From: Candidatus Amulumruptor caecigallinarius
GTDB lineage: Bacteria; Bacteroidota; Bacteroidia; Bacteroidales; Muribaculaceae
Direction of reading: 5' to 3'
Assembly (NCBI GenBank): GCA_023665605.1
Contig: JAMPDP010000001.1
Location: 1,458,786 to 1,495,601, forward strand
Length of the DNA: 36,816 bases
The position numbers and the translations under genes are program-made. The notes beneath the pieces are model-generated. The model saw only the letters and a program-made list of their open reading frames with translations. It was not told the origin of the DNA and searched no databases. Position 1 is the stretch's first letter; the number at the start of each line of letters is the position of its first letter. Shown here in pieces: positions 1-9,609 of the stretch.

Positions 1-24
1 GTGTTTTACAACATGTTATGACAA

Positions 25-54
25 GAGGGCGCATCAGAATTTTGATACACCCTC
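25..54. repeat. imperfect hairpin at the window edge
   Basis: GAGGG at 25-29 pairs with CCCTC at 50-54, and ATCA pairs with TGAT inside the loop. No T-run follows on the plus strand, so it is not a convincing intrinsic terminator. It may belong to the 3' end of a gene left of the window. Two direct copies of ACAACCTCAAC follow at 92-102 and 106-116. I see no gene in 1-211. Confidence 0.3.
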
Positions 55-187
55 GATTTACAACTTCACCACGCAATAATTAGGTTCTGCAACAACCTCA
101 ACTTTACAACCTCAACCCGCCATCATCCATTTCTGTCCCCGCTACATTTTCCCAAATAATTCTTGCTCCAATCTCCCCGCAAAGGAT

Positions 188-195
188 TATATTTG
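188..195 (+). promoter_or_regulatory. -7 box (TATATTTG) for the DUF4251 gene
   Basis: This matches the Bacteroidota primary-sigma -7 consensus TAnnTTTG and lies 16 bases before the ATG at 212. A TTG at 163-165 could be the -33 element. Predicted transcripts would have a very short leader. Confidence 0.5.
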
Positions 196-211
196 CACCG
201 TAACAATTACG

Positions 212-766
212 ATGCTTATGAAACCCTTTGCCGCTATCATCGGAGCAATATCGCTTATTATATCCCTCACTGCCTGTTCTTCGTTGACCCCGCAGCAGAA
301 GGCCGCCAAGAAAGCCGAGGAAGCCCGACGCGACTCTATTGCTTTCACAGAGGCCGCAAAGGCCATCGCCTCCGGCGACTTCGTCCTCGAAGGGAACTAT
401 CTTTCCGGCAGAACAGGGAGGCGAATGTATGTAACTTCATCCACCAATTTCATATCCGTAAGGGGCGGCCAAGCCGTGCTCCAAGTGTCGCCGGCCAACG
501 GCGGCGGCCCTAACGGTGTCGGAGGCATTTCCCTTTCAGGCCAGGTTACAGATGCATCCATCAAGCATCTCGACAACGGCGGTTTGCAGTTTCGGGCCAA
601 CGTCAACGGCAACGCCCTCTCAGCCAACATCATCCTGTCTCTCATCCCCGGCACTGACCGGGCCTCGGCCACGGTGATGCCTAATTTCAATTCGCTGAAT
701 ATGACCCTCGAAGGGAAAATCGTTCCGGCCTCGCAGTCAACGATTTTTCAGGGACGCACATTCTGA
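212..766 (+). CDS. DUF4251 domain lipoprotein
   Basis: A 184-residue secreted protein. Residues 1-21 form a signal peptide ending in the lipobox LTAC, with Cys22 as the predicted lipidation site, so it is probably anchored in the periplasm-facing or outer membrane. A short charged Lys/Ala/Arg-rich linker (about 28-42) is followed by the globular region. That region shows the layout I associate with DUF4251: a Phe-x-Leu start, a Tyr...Arg segment, Ser-Ser-Thr-Asn-Phe, Gly-rich turns and a Leu-Glu-Gly-Lys-Ile strand near the end. The molecular function of the family is unknown. ATG at 212 or 218 is the start; both lie just after the -7 box. The gene is convergent with the lptD-like gene, with only 28 bases between the stops. 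The family call rests on recalled pattern, not a search. Confidence 0.75.
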   Translation: MLMKPFAAIIGAISLIISLTACSSLTPQQKAAKKAEEARRDSIAFTEAAKAIASGDFVLEGNYLSGRTGRRMYVTSSTNFISVRGGQAVLQVSPANGGGPNGVGGISLSGQVTDASIKHLDNGGLQFRANVNGNALSANIILSLIPGTDRASATVMPNFNSLNMTLEGKIVPASQSTIFQGRTF

Positions 767-794
767 CCCCTCTCAGGTGCTCACCCTCCCCCGG

Positions 795-3578
795 TCAATA
801 CCAGCGCACTCCGTTGGAGGTGGAGGAGCGCTTGTCATACTTGAGGTCAGCAAGCAGCGATGAAGTCACGGCGATGTGGAAGTTGTAGCTCTTGTACGGC
901 CCTAATGGCACGAAGCTCGCTGTCATCGTGAAGCAGTGCAGGTCGCGGCTCACGCTGCAATTCATGTAGTTGATGCGCCGCGTGTTGAAGTCATAGCTCG
1001 CCGACATCGAGAAGTTCCAGTTGGCGGTGGGGCGGATGTTGCCAGACAGGCTCAGGTTCTGCGTGATGGCATAGTCGCGCTCCATCTTGGTGTAGTTGAA
1101 CGCGTCTTCGTGGAGGTTGAACGAGTAATTGAGCGTCAGGCTCCACGGGCAGCTCCATTTCATATAGCCGTCGGGGTTAAACTCCATGCCGTCATCGTCA
1201 GAGTGCTTGTTGCGCCCGCTACCGGACCCGGTTGACTCGTCCTCTTCCTCATCCTCCTCGGCTCCCTGCATGGTGCCGTCAAAGGCGTTGGCTCCCGAAT
1301 TGTCCTTGCTTCCGGAGCCGGATGAGCCGGAGGTGTTCTTGCGCCGGAAGGTGTCGTTGGTGAAGGTGTAGCTGAATGATGTGCCTACTGACTTGAGGCG
1401 TGCCAGACCCTTGCCTGCGCCTACTCGTGTTTGCCGCGATTTATAATAGTATGGTGTGGGATTGGCTGCCGAACCTCGCATCCCTACCTTATAGAAGTAA
1501 GGATCCCAGGTGCTGTTGAGGTTGAGGTTGAAGTTCTTCACAAGTCGCAGCAGCAGGTTGGCGGAGATGTCGCTCCAGTTACAGGAGTCGGCTGCCATAT
1601 TGTAGCTTGTGCCGATCGAAAGATTCTCGATGAGCGAAATCTTCTTCTCCGGCACGGAGTCGTTATCGGAGCGCAGCTTCATCTCCACGTTATTCGCAAG
1701 GTTGAATGACACCACGCCGGACTTCCCTTGCGACGGTGCACCGAACAGCGACCCGCTGAAGTGGTTATAGCGCACTCTCGTGTCAGGCGTGTTGGCGTTG
1801 CCGGTGCGGTAATACTCGCCATACGCTCCCCAGAATGGGTCGCTGAAGTCAGGTGCACCCGAGAAGGAGATGGTGGGGGTCATCACGTGGCGAATCATCG
1901 AGATCTTCTTGCCTCCGGCCCATGACGCGGGGCGGAAGAAGCCATACACCTTGGTGTCAAGCGACACGCTTGCCGTGAAGTCAAGGATGTTGTAGAAGCC
2001 GTATGTGGTGTCGGTAACTACCGTGTTGGTGCCGGGATCCCAGTGCTGCCACAGCTTGGTCTTGTACATACGGTCCGTCAGGTTTACCGAAGGCGTGACG
2101 TTGATGTACTTGAACATATTGAAGGTGGCCTGAATGGGCACCGTATGCTTCATGCCGTTGTTCCAGTCTTTCAGCAGACTCTTTTTGAAAAACTGATCCT
2201 GCTTCGAGGTCAGTGAGTTCTGGAACATACCTGTGTATGACAGCTTGATTTTCTCATACCAACGCTCTGCTCCCACGGCGTTCTTGCGCTTGAACGGGTA
2301 AGCCTGCTGCATGCTCACCGTAAGGTTCGGGAAACCGACGGTCAGCGTGCTGTCGCTCTGACGCTGAGAGATGTTGGCTGTGGCGGCTATGGTCCACTTG
2401 GAGTTAGGCACTCTATACGTCAGCGACACGGTGCTGCTCTTGGTGTTGTCGGTGAATGCGGTGGTGTATTGCGAATTTACATCGTTGCGTGCATACCCTG
2501 TGGTTGAGAAGTTTACGCCCGCGGAGAAGGTCAGATTGGGGTTGGCCTTGGCATCCTGGGTGTGTGTCCACAGCACCTGGAAGTTGGTGCTCTTGGCATA
2601 ATCCGGCATCCCTTTGTCGCCTGTCTTGGTCACGAGGTAGCTCAGCGCGAACGAACCGTTGTATTTGTAGCGCTTCACATAGCGGCTCTGGGCGTTAATC
2701 TGCCAGGACCCCTTGGTGTACACGTCGCCCGTTAGGCGCAAGTCCATGTAGTCGCTGAAGGCGAAGTAATAGCCGCCGTTGCTCAGATAGAACCCTTTGT
2801 TATAGTCATCGCCGAATGTGGGCATAATGATGCCCGAGGAGTATTTCTCCGAGAACGGGAAGTACCCGAAGGGCACTGCCAGCGGCAGCGGAAGCCCCGC
2901 AAGCACCATGTAGGCCGGACCTGACACTATGTTCTTCTTCGGCGTGACCTTCGCTTTGGTCAGTTGCAGATAGAAGTGTGGGTCATCATGATGGTCGCAA
3001 GTGGTGTAACGACCGTTTTGCAAATAGAAGGTGTGTTCGTCTATCTTCTTGGTCTGCCCGCCGGTAAGATAGCCGTCACCCTGCTGCGTGATTACGTCGG
3101 TGATGTAACCTTTGCCGGTCTTGAAGTTGTAGTGCATCGTCTTGGACTCATAGTCCGTGCCGGCATCCGTGAACACCGGTTCGCCAATCATCTCCCCGGT
3201 GGAGTCCGGCACTCCCACGGCATACACCTGCGACGTAGCCATGTTCATATCTATGTTGGCGGCATCAAGCTTGATGTCGCCATACGTCACCTTGCTGTCG
3301 CCATACATATATGCCCTGTCGGTGCCCACAAGCACCACGGAGTCACGGGCCGAAAACTCCACAATGTTGTCAAGGTCAGCCTTCTCGCGCACAAGCCGCT
3401 TGGGCGGTTTCCTTGTGGTGTCGGACGGCGCATCGAGCGACGTGCGCTTCATTTCGGCTGAGTCAAGGCGCAGACGTGCCGGTGCCTCAGTGTCAGGGGC
3501 ATCAGGTGAACCGTAAGCCGCCGGGACAAGCCCGAAAGCGCATAATGCGATGGTGATATATAGTAGAAGGAGTCTCAA
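795..3578 (-). CDS. lptD: LPS-assembly outer-membrane protein LptD (OstA-like)
   Basis: A 927-residue outer-membrane protein expected to insert lipopolysaccharide into the outer leaflet together with LptE. A signal peptide covers residues 1-23 (hydrophobic LLLLYITIAL core, AYG cleavage). A periplasmic OstA-like domain follows at about 70-200, with short strands such as AYMYGDSKVTYGDIKLDA. The rest is a long beta-barrel of alternating aromatic and polar strands. Around residues 760-810 sits a Ser/Gly/Asp/Glu-rich low-complexity insert (EEDEEEDE), probably a surface or periplasmic loop. The protein ends in Tyr, with the aromatic terminus usual for barrels (GVRWY). The start codon is TTG at 3578; no ATG or GTG would preserve the signal peptide. 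The promoter TAACTTTG lies at 3610-3617. The family is well established in Bacteroidota, where these proteins are longer and more diverged than proteobacterial LptD. Confidence 0.85.
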   Translation of the reverse strand: MRLLLLYITIALCAFGLVPAAYGSPDAPDTEAPARLRLDSAEMKRTSLDAPSDTTRKPPKRLVREKADLDNIVEFSARDSVVLVGTDRAYMYGDSKVTYGDIKLDAANIDMNMATSQVYAVGVPDSTGEMIGEPVFTDAGTDYESKTMHYNFKTGKGYITDVITQQGDGYLTGGQTKKIDEHTFYLQNGRYTTCDHHDDPHFYLQLTKAKVTPKKNIVSGPAYMVLAGLPLPLAVPFGYFPFSEKYSSGIIMPTFGDDYNKGFYLSNGGYYFAFSDYMDLRLTGDVYTKGSWQINAQSRYVKRYKYNGSFALSYLVTKTGDKGMPDYAKSTNFQVLWTHTQDAKANPNLTFSAGVNFSTTGYARNDVNSQYTTAFTDNTKSSTVSLTYRVPNSKWTIAATANISQRQSDSTLTVGFPNLTVSMQQAYPFKRKNAVGAERWYEKIKLSYTGMFQNSLTSKQDQFFKKSLLKDWNNGMKHTVPIQATFNMFKYINVTPSVNLTDRMYKTKLWQHWDPGTNTVVTDTTYGFYNILDFTASVSLDTKVYGFFRPASWAGGKKISMIRHVMTPTISFSGAPDFSDPFWGAYGEYYRTGNANTPDTRVRYNHFSGSLFGAPSQGKSGVVSFNLANNVEMKLRSDNDSVPEKKISLIENLSIGTSYNMAADSCNWSDISANLLLRLVKNFNLNLNSTWDPYFYKVGMRGSAANPTPYYYKSRQTRVGAGKGLARLKSVGTSFSYTFTNDTFRRKNTSGSSGSGSKDNSGANAFDGTMQGAEEDEEEDESTGSGSGRNKHSDDDGMEFNPDGYMKWSCPWSLTLNYSFNLHEDAFNYTKMERDYAITQNLSLSGNIRPTANWNFSMSASYDFNTRRINYMNCSVSRDLHCFTMTASFVPLGPYKSYNFHIAVTSSLLADLKYDKRSSTSNGVRWY

Positions 3579-3609
3579 AGGGGATCTGAGGGAGGGCGGT
3601 TGCCGTGTG

Positions 3610-3617
3610 CAAAGTTA
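3610..3617 (-). promoter_or_regulatory. -7 box (TAACTTTG) for lptD
   Basis: The reverse complement of 3610-3617 is TAACTTTG, a perfect TAnnTTTG match 32 bases upstream of the TTG start of the LptD-like gene. It supports the choice of this unusual start codon. Confidence 0.55.
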
Positions 3618-3659
3618 CACACATTTCATCATTCTGCAAGCACACTCCCCCGCCGCTTA

Positions 3660-3853
3660 GGAAGTGATTTAAACTTTTTTCAAATGCAAGATTTATTAAG
3701 ATTTTGAGCAGATTTCACCTCTTGAAGAAGGAGTGATGCGGGCATCACGACTGATGAAAGAGGTGGAAGATGCCAAAATATTAATGAAGATTGCTTTGAA
3801 GAAAACATATATATACGCTTCTTAGGTTTTCGCAAAAAGTTTAAATCACTTCC
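3660..3853. repeat. 194-bp nested palindromic element
   Basis: Perfect 20-bp inverted arms lie at 3660-3679 and 3834-3853, each containing TTTAAA. Inside, roughly 3681-3712 pairs imperfectly with 3770-3800, CACCTCTT at 3716-3723 pairs with AAGAGGTG at 3758-3765, and GTGATGC/GCATCAC (3733-3748) closes the tip. The whole region between lptD and the membrane-protein promoter can therefore fold into one long hairpin. It encodes no plausible protein. It resembles a MITE- or REP-like extragenic repeat; no transposase is present. Confidence 0.7.
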
Positions 3854-3868
3854 ATAACAGAAATGTGC

Positions 3869-3876
3869 TAATTTTG
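3869..3876 (+). promoter_or_regulatory. -7 box (TAATTTTG) for leader ORF and membrane protein
   Basis: A TAnnTTTG match that starts 15 bases after the end of the palindromic element and lies 8 bases before the leader ORF ATG at 3885. It would drive the downstream membrane-protein gene. Confidence 0.45.
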
Positions 3877-3884
3877 CACTTGAT

Positions 3885-3920
3885 ATGAATCCGTGCAACA
3901 TATTTTCCACCCCGGCATGA
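3885..3920 (+). CDS. possible 11-residue leader peptide
   Basis: ATG at 3885 opens a short reading frame encoding MNPCNIFSTPA. Its TGA (3918-3920) overlaps the ATG at 3917 of the membrane-protein gene in an ATGA arrangement, which is typical of translational coupling. The frame begins 8 bases after the -7 box, so the transcript would be almost leaderless. It could also be chance, with translation starting directly at 3917 or 3920. Confidence 0.3.
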   Translation: MNPCNIFSTPA

Positions 3921-5305
3921 TGTCCGATAATTCCCATCGGGACATCGCTCCCGGACACATTGTCAAGCCCCCGGCTCCGAGGGCTTGCAAGATTATTGTG
4001 GCTCTGGTGCTTATGCTCGCTTTTGCGTTGAGTGTCAGGAGGCTGTTACCGTTGCTCTTCGCCGGCTTCATCTCGGTGGACGAGGGTTACAACCCCTATG
4101 TGTATGATTGGGGCGTCACCGATTTTCTGATCAACTTCGAGGGCGGATTCGTGCGCCGAGGAGTGGTCGGGCAGCTCCTGTATGAACTGTGCCGATCGCT
4201 CAGTATCCCTCCGCTTCGCATCATTTATCCCCTGTGTCTGACGGCTTACATCGCTGTCCTTTTGGCGTTTGTGTTGCTGTTCCGTCGCCGCGGATTTTGC
4301 TTCTGGATTCCACTGATTATGTTCCTGTGCGGCTACTGGAAGGGATTTGTCCATAAGGATTTTATACTTTTTGGCATTATGCTGTTCACACTTTGGGTAG
4401 CTTCCCGACCTTTGACGCCATGGGGTTTCGCCGGACTGTGTGCTCTCTGCGTGCTGACATTGCTGATGCACGAGGCGTACATATTCTGGGGCGTGCCTGT
4501 CACGACATTGGTCATCGCCGGCCGGCCCAATCAACTATCCAGACTACACCCCGGTCAGTTACCCATTCAACACACCCGGCAGCAAGTCAAGTGGGCTGCC
4601 GTAATATATCCCACTTTAGCTGTTGCCACTTGCGCCCTGTTGTCCTTTGCCAAGGGTACACCTGACACTGCTCTCAGCATTGCCCAATCCTGGCACTCGC
4701 TGTTTCCGGATTTAATACCCGCCGAACCAACGGCCACAGTGGAGTCTGTAGGGTGGACTCTGCGCGAGGCGGTCCGGCACCATCTGCAGCTCAACTTCTG
4801 CGGCAATTTTGACCTGCACTTTTTCAGCCTTCCGAAGTGGATGCTCCAGCTGTTGATATTTATCGGTGCATCATATGTGGCACTCAATATGCTTCTGTTC
4901 TTCCGCCTCGGAAGCACGAACTTTACCGAACGCCACCGTGTGGCTACGTTCGGGTGTTACCTCGGCCTGATTATCTGCATGCTGCCCATGTTCATAATCC
5001 TCAGCAATGACTATGAGAGGCTGTGGCAATATCTGTTTATGGCGCTGTTCGGAACTGTGCTGACTGTCGGTGCAGGGCGTTTGGCGCAGTTGTTGCCCGA
5101 TTGGTGGCTGACGGTCACAGCAGGCATAGTAAGGGGCATAGACCGTGTGCTTCCTCCAAATCCATGGGTCACCGGAGCACTGATGACTCTGCTCACCGCC
5201 CTCCCGTGGCAAGACAAACTGGTGGCTCTGATGTATCAGAGTCCTCTGCTGTCATTGTTGCTTAACCGCTTTACACTCGCATTTTTCGGAGGCGAAGCAC
5301 CATGA
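3917..5305 (+). CDS. polytopic membrane protein with GGFVRRG motif
   Basis: About 463 residues from ATG 3917; a GTG at 3893 would add 8 residues. After a short polar N-terminus there are about 10-12 hydrophobic helices, for example in CKIIVALVLMLAFALSV near the start and FGCYLGLIICMLPMFIIL late in the protein. Between helix 1 and 2 lies a polar loop with YDWGVTDFLINFEGGFVRRG. I associate the GGFVRRGL/VVG signature with uncharacterised membrane proteins found near bacterial surface-polysaccharide genes, but no glycan genes flank it here. No catalytic motif of a known transporter or glycosyltransferase family is visible. It stands alone, after its own promoter, and is convergent with the esterase gene. 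Its function is unknown. Confidence 0.7.
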   Translation: MMSDNSHRDIAPGHIVKPPAPRACKIIVALVLMLAFALSVRRLLPLLFAGFISVDEGYNPYVYDWGVTDFLINFEGGFVRRGVVGQLLYELCRSLSIPPLRIIYPLCLTAYIAVLLAFVLLFRRRGFCFWIPLIMFLCGYWKGFVHKDFILFGIMLFTLWVASRPLTPWGFAGLCALCVLTLLMHEAYIFWGVPVTTLVIAGRPNQLSRLHPGQLPIQHTRQQVKWAAVIYPTLAVATCALLSFAKGTPDTALSIAQSWHSLFPDLIPAEPTATVESVGWTLREAVRHHLQLNFCGNFDLHFFSLPKWMLQLLIFIGASYVALNMLLFFRLGSTNFTERHRVATFGCYLGLIICMLPMFIILSNDYERLWQYLFMALFGTVLTVGAGRLAQLLPDWWLTVTAGIVRGIDRVLPPNPWVTGALMTLLTALPWQDKLVALMYQSPLLSLLLNRFTLAFFGGEAP

Positions 5306-5386
5306 TTTTCTAAATAATCATGCCGCCTCATTTTGGGGCGTAAAAATTCTGCTGGCCTCCTGTCTGGGGAATGACCGGCAGATGTG

Positions 5387-6589
<1,203 letters not shown>

Positions 6590-6619
6590 CTATCGGAGCA
6601 ACGGCAACGGACGGCGATA

Positions 6620-7627
6620 TTATTGAATGGGGTCGCGGCGGAGCTTGCCGTTGGGGGTGCGGTGGATGGGACGGCGAATGATGGCGCGGGGGAGCCAATA
6701 TTTGCCGGTGAGTAATAGGCCGGCTTTCTCACGCATTGACTCAAGGGTAAAGTCGGAGGGGAGCTCGGCGGCACTGTCCACCACCAGCACCACCTCGCTG
6801 CCAAGCTCTGGGTGAGGACGCGACGTGACGTAGCAATCGAGGTCGGGCCAATGGTGATGGATGCGCTCTTCCACGGTCTCCGGTATTACCTTGACACCGC
6901 CGGAGTTGATGATGTGGTCAATGCGTCCAAAGAGTGCAAACTGCTGAGAGTCCGTGACTTCGGCGATGTCGTTGGTCACAACCGGGCTCCACGAACGCTC
7001 AGGGTTGGTAATCACCAGGCAGCCCCGGTCATCGTTGGCAAAGGTGTGGCCGGGGAGTGCCTTGTAGAGTACGTGTCCGGCCGAGATGTCGAGCAGTGCC
7101 ACGTGTGAGGACGTTTCGGTCATGCCGTATGTGGCATATACGTGAGAGGGGAGGTCTTCAAGGATTTGCATCTGTCCCGGGGTGAGCGGAGCCCCTCCCA
7201 CAATTATCTGCTTGACTTTCAGCGGTCGGGAGGTGTCGGCAAGTCTCTGTCTCAGCCCCTCGGACTGATAAGGCACGATGGCCAGCAGGTCAATCTGCGG
7301 GCCGTCAAAGTCTGTGAGCGGCTTTGCCGACGGGGTCTCAAACCAGAGCTTGGCACCGGACATGACGCTTCTCACCACCATCATTTTGGCGGCGATATAT
7401 TCCGGCGAGAGCGGGCAGGCAAGGATGCTGTCAGAACCGATGTTGAAAAACTCGTTGGTGACGAGTGCTGACCGGCGCATATCCTCCTTGAGAAGGTGTA
7501 TCTTTTTCGGCGTGCCGGTGGACCCGGATGTCTGTACCTCAATGAAGTCGGAGTTATCGAGCCACCGGTCAAGAAATTCGCGCGCCGCTGCGGGCCACGA
7601 TGCTATGTTGTCGTTGTTGGGATTCAT
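6620..7627 (-). CDS. menE: o-succinylbenzoate--CoA ligase (short form)
   Basis: MenE activates o-succinylbenzoate with ATP and CoA in menaquinone synthesis. The 335-residue protein belongs to the ANL adenylate-forming superfamily. It has the ATP-binding loop TSGSTGTPK (33-41), the central YGMTET motif (A5), the hinge region and a C-terminal PNGKLRRD with catalytic Lys328. It is about 100 residues shorter than most bacterial MenE proteins because the N-terminal subdomain before the P-loop is nearly absent. The short form is, as far as I recall, usual for Bacteroidales. The open frame extends upstream to 7837, but that part overlaps the menC coding region in another frame, so ATG 7627 is chosen. 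It lies 46 bases after menC, in the same operon. Confidence 0.9.
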   Translation of the reverse strand: MNPNNDNIASWPAAAREFLDRWLDNSDFIEVQTSGSTGTPKKIHLLKEDMRRSALVTNEFFNIGSDSILACPLSPEYIAAKMMVVRSVMSGAKLWFETPSAKPLTDFDGPQIDLLAIVPYQSEGLRQRLADTSRPLKVKQIIVGGAPLTPGQMQILEDLPSHVYATYGMTETSSHVALLDISAGHVLYKALPGHTFANDDRGCLVITNPERSWSPVVTNDIAEVTDSQQFALFGRIDHIINSGGVKVIPETVEERIHHHWPDLDCYVTSRPHPELGSEVVLVVDSAAELPSDFTLESMREKAGLLLTGKYWLPRAIIRRPIHRTPNGKLRRDPIQ

Positions 7628-7673
7628 TTGTTGAGTGTTTGAGGGGGAGGTTAAAGGAGCAAATGCCTGATGT

Positions 7674-8735
7674 TCACAAGTGGAAATCGAGGGTGGAGTA
7701 GTCCCACGGAGTGCCGGGGGCGTAGGCCAATTGGTCGCCGCTGAGGTGGAGCGGCGACGGGATGTTGTCGGTGTAAATCTGTCCTGTGCCGAGGCCTTGT
7801 GGCACGCGGAGATGCTGTGTGGCAGCCAATTGGGCAATGGCGTTAAGCCCGACGTTGCTCTCCAGAGCCGAGGTTATCCACCAGCCGATGCGGCGGGCGC
7901 GGGCATCGGCAATCCATTCACGCGTTGCTTGCAGGCCACCGCAGAGCGATGGTTTGAGGATGATGTAGGCGGGTCGGATGGTGGCGAGCATGGCATGTCG
8001 CCGCTTGGCATCACTGATGCCTATAAGCTCCTCATCAAGCGCGATGGGGATGGGGGAGCGGGCACAGAGTGCTGCCATGGCAAACCATTGGCCGGCTCGG
8101 ATGGGCTGCTCAATGGAGTGTATGCCAAACCGGCTCAGAGCTTTCAGCTTGGCCGGAGCTTCCGCCGGAGTGAAGGCTCCGTTGGCATCGAGCCGCAGTT
8201 CCAACTCATCCGGTGAAAATCTGCGGCGAATACCCTCCAACAGAGACAGTTCGCGGTCAAAGTCTATACCTCCGATCTTGATTTTGACACAACGGAATCC
8301 CGCAGCAAGTTTTTCGGCGATGCGAGCCTGCATCTCCTCTTCCGACCCCATCCATACGAGGCCGTTGATGGTTATGGCACGCTCGCCGCGGCTCCATGGT
8401 GTGTCATAGATGAGGGCACGCCCCCCGTTGGCAAGGTCAAGCATGGCTGTCTCCAGTCCGAAGATGATACTCGATGAGGATAGCGAGAACTCGCGCCCGG
8501 CATTGATGTCGGCGCAGAGAGCCGCCAGCCGGTCGGCATAGTCCGGGGTATCATCAGAGCCGAGGCCGCGAAACAGGGCGCACTCTCCAATCCCCGCCAG
8601 CCCCGTGTCAAGGTCGGTGAGGCGCAGGAAGTAGGTCTCCTTCTCGGTCATGGATGCCCGTGAGGTGACGGCGGTAAACCCGAAGTGGAGGTCACGGCGA
8701 CACCACTCGGCGCGTATGTTGGGAGTCAGCTGCAT
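7674..8735 (-). CDS. menC: o-succinylbenzoate synthase
   Basis: MenC dehydrates SHCHC to o-succinylbenzoate. This 353-residue enolase-superfamily protein has the expected residues. They are the KxK acid/base pair in VKIKIGG (Lys151, Lys153), metal ligands Asp183 (RLDANGAF), Glu209 (IEQPI) and Asp234 (ALDEE), and the opposing Lys261 (ILKPSLCGG). It acts between menB and menE genes of the menaquinone operon. The ATG at 8735 directly abuts a copy of the TTTTTAAACrACCTCTTA motif (8735-8752) in the menB-menC gap. Assignment within the superfamily relies on motif and on the operon; dipeptide epimerases share the fold but not this context. Confidence 0.92.
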   Translation of the reverse strand: MQLTPNIRAEWCRRDLHFGFTAVTSRASMTEKETYFLRLTDLDTGLAGIGECALFRGLGSDDTPDYADRLAALCADINAGREFSLSSSSIIFGLETAMLDLANGGRALIYDTPWSRGERAITINGLVWMGSEEEMQARIAEKLAAGFRCVKIKIGGIDFDRELSLLEGIRRRFSPDELELRLDANGAFTPAEAPAKLKALSRFGIHSIEQPIRAGQWFAMAALCARSPIPIALDEELIGISDAKRRHAMLATIRPAYIILKPSLCGGLQATREWIADARARRIGWWITSALESNVGLNAIAQLAATQHLRVPQGLGTGQIYTDNIPSPLHLSGDQLAYAPGTPWDYSTLDFHL

Positions 8736-8752
8736 AAGAGGTCGTTTAAAAA
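8735..8752 (-). repeat. copy of the TTTTTAAAC-ACCTCTTA motif before menC
   Basis: On the minus strand this reads TTTTTAAACGACCTCTTA, one mismatch from the arm sequence of the palindromic element at 23062-23385. Its last base is the A of the menC ATG. A short hairpin (CCCTGA/TCAGGG, 8769-8782) overlaps the menB stop just before it. Confidence 0.5.
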
Positions 8753-8776
8753 CAACGTCTAAATCAATCCCTGAGG

Positions 8777-9592
8777 TCAGGGGAATTTCGGGAATTGGTC
8801 GAAGTCGGGGTCGCGCTTTTCGAGGAAGGCGTTCTTCCCCTCCTGGGCCTCGTCCATGAGGTAATACATGAGGGTGGCGTCACCGGCAAACTCCATCAGT
8901 CCGGCCTGGCCGTCGAGCTCGGCGTTGAGGGCACGCTTGATCATGCGGATGGCGAAAGGCGAGCGCTTGAGGATGGTTTCGCACCACTCAACAGTCTCAT
9001 CTTCAAGGCGGACAAAGGGTACTACCTTGTTGACCATACCCATCTGTTCAGCCTCGGCGGCGGTGTACTGGCGGCAGAGATACCAGATTTCGCGTGCCTT
9101 CTTCTGACCAACGCATCGAGCCAGGTAGCTGGAGCCGAAGCCGGCGTCGAAGCTGCCCACCTTGGGGCCGGTCTGGCCGAAACGTGCATTGTCAGAAGCG
9201 ATGCTGAGGTCACACACCACGTTGAGCACGTTGCCGCCACCGATGGCATAGCCGTTGACCATGGCTATCACCGGCTTTGGGATGCTGCGGATGGCCTTGT
9301 GGAGCTCCAGGACGTTGAGGCGGGGCACTCCGTCCTCACCGATGTAGCCGCCCACGCCCTTTACATTCTGGTCGCCGCCGGAGCAGAATGCCTTGTCACC
9401 GGCCCCGGTGAGTATAATCACCCCGATCTCCGGGTTTTCGCGGCAATAAGCCATGGCGTCAAGCATCTCAGCGTTCGTCAACGGGCGGAAGGCGTTATAA
9501 ACCCTTGGACGGTTGATGGTTATCTTGGCAATCTTGCCATATTGCTGGAAGAGTATGTCGGTGTACTCTTTGATGGTTTTCCAGTCGCGCAT
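8777..9592 (-). CDS. menB: 1,4-dihydroxy-2-naphthoyl-CoA synthase
   Basis: MenB cyclises o-succinylbenzoyl-CoA to the naphthoquinone ring in the cytoplasm. The 271-residue crotonase-fold protein shows the family signatures AFCSGGDQ (69-75), the oxyanion-hole segment NGYAIGGG (113-120) and [12 protein letters not shown] (148-159), all characteristic of MenB rather than general enoyl-CoA hydratases. Its length is typical. The ATG at 9592 is 17 bases after the menD stop, which supports co-transcription. The menaquinone set in this window lacks menF, menH and menA; they must be elsewhere. Confidence 0.95.
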   Translation of the reverse strand: MRDWKTIKEYTDILFQQYGKIAKITINRPRVYNAFRPLTNAEMLDAMAYCRENPEIGVIILTGAGDKAFCSGGDQNVKGVGGYIGEDGVPRLNVLELHKAIRSIPKPVIAMVNGYAIGGGNVLNVVCDLSIASDNARFGQTGPKVGSFDAGFGSSYLARCVGQKKAREIWYLCRQYTAAEAEQMGMVNKVVPFVRLEDETVEWCETILKRSPFAIRMIKRALNAELDGQAGLMEFAGDATLMYYLMDEAQEGKNAFLEKRDPDFDQFPKFP

Positions 9593-9609
9593 TATATGAT
9601 ATGTTGATA

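Noticed and set aside
5325-5341. Intrinsic terminator between the membrane protein and the esterase
   Set aside because: CGCCTC/GGGGCG gives only a 6-bp stem with one G-T pair and no T-run on either strand.
8795-9607. 270-codon open frame on the plus strand
   Set aside because: It is antisense to menB, which carries all diagnostic motifs; the frame is a by-product of codon bias.
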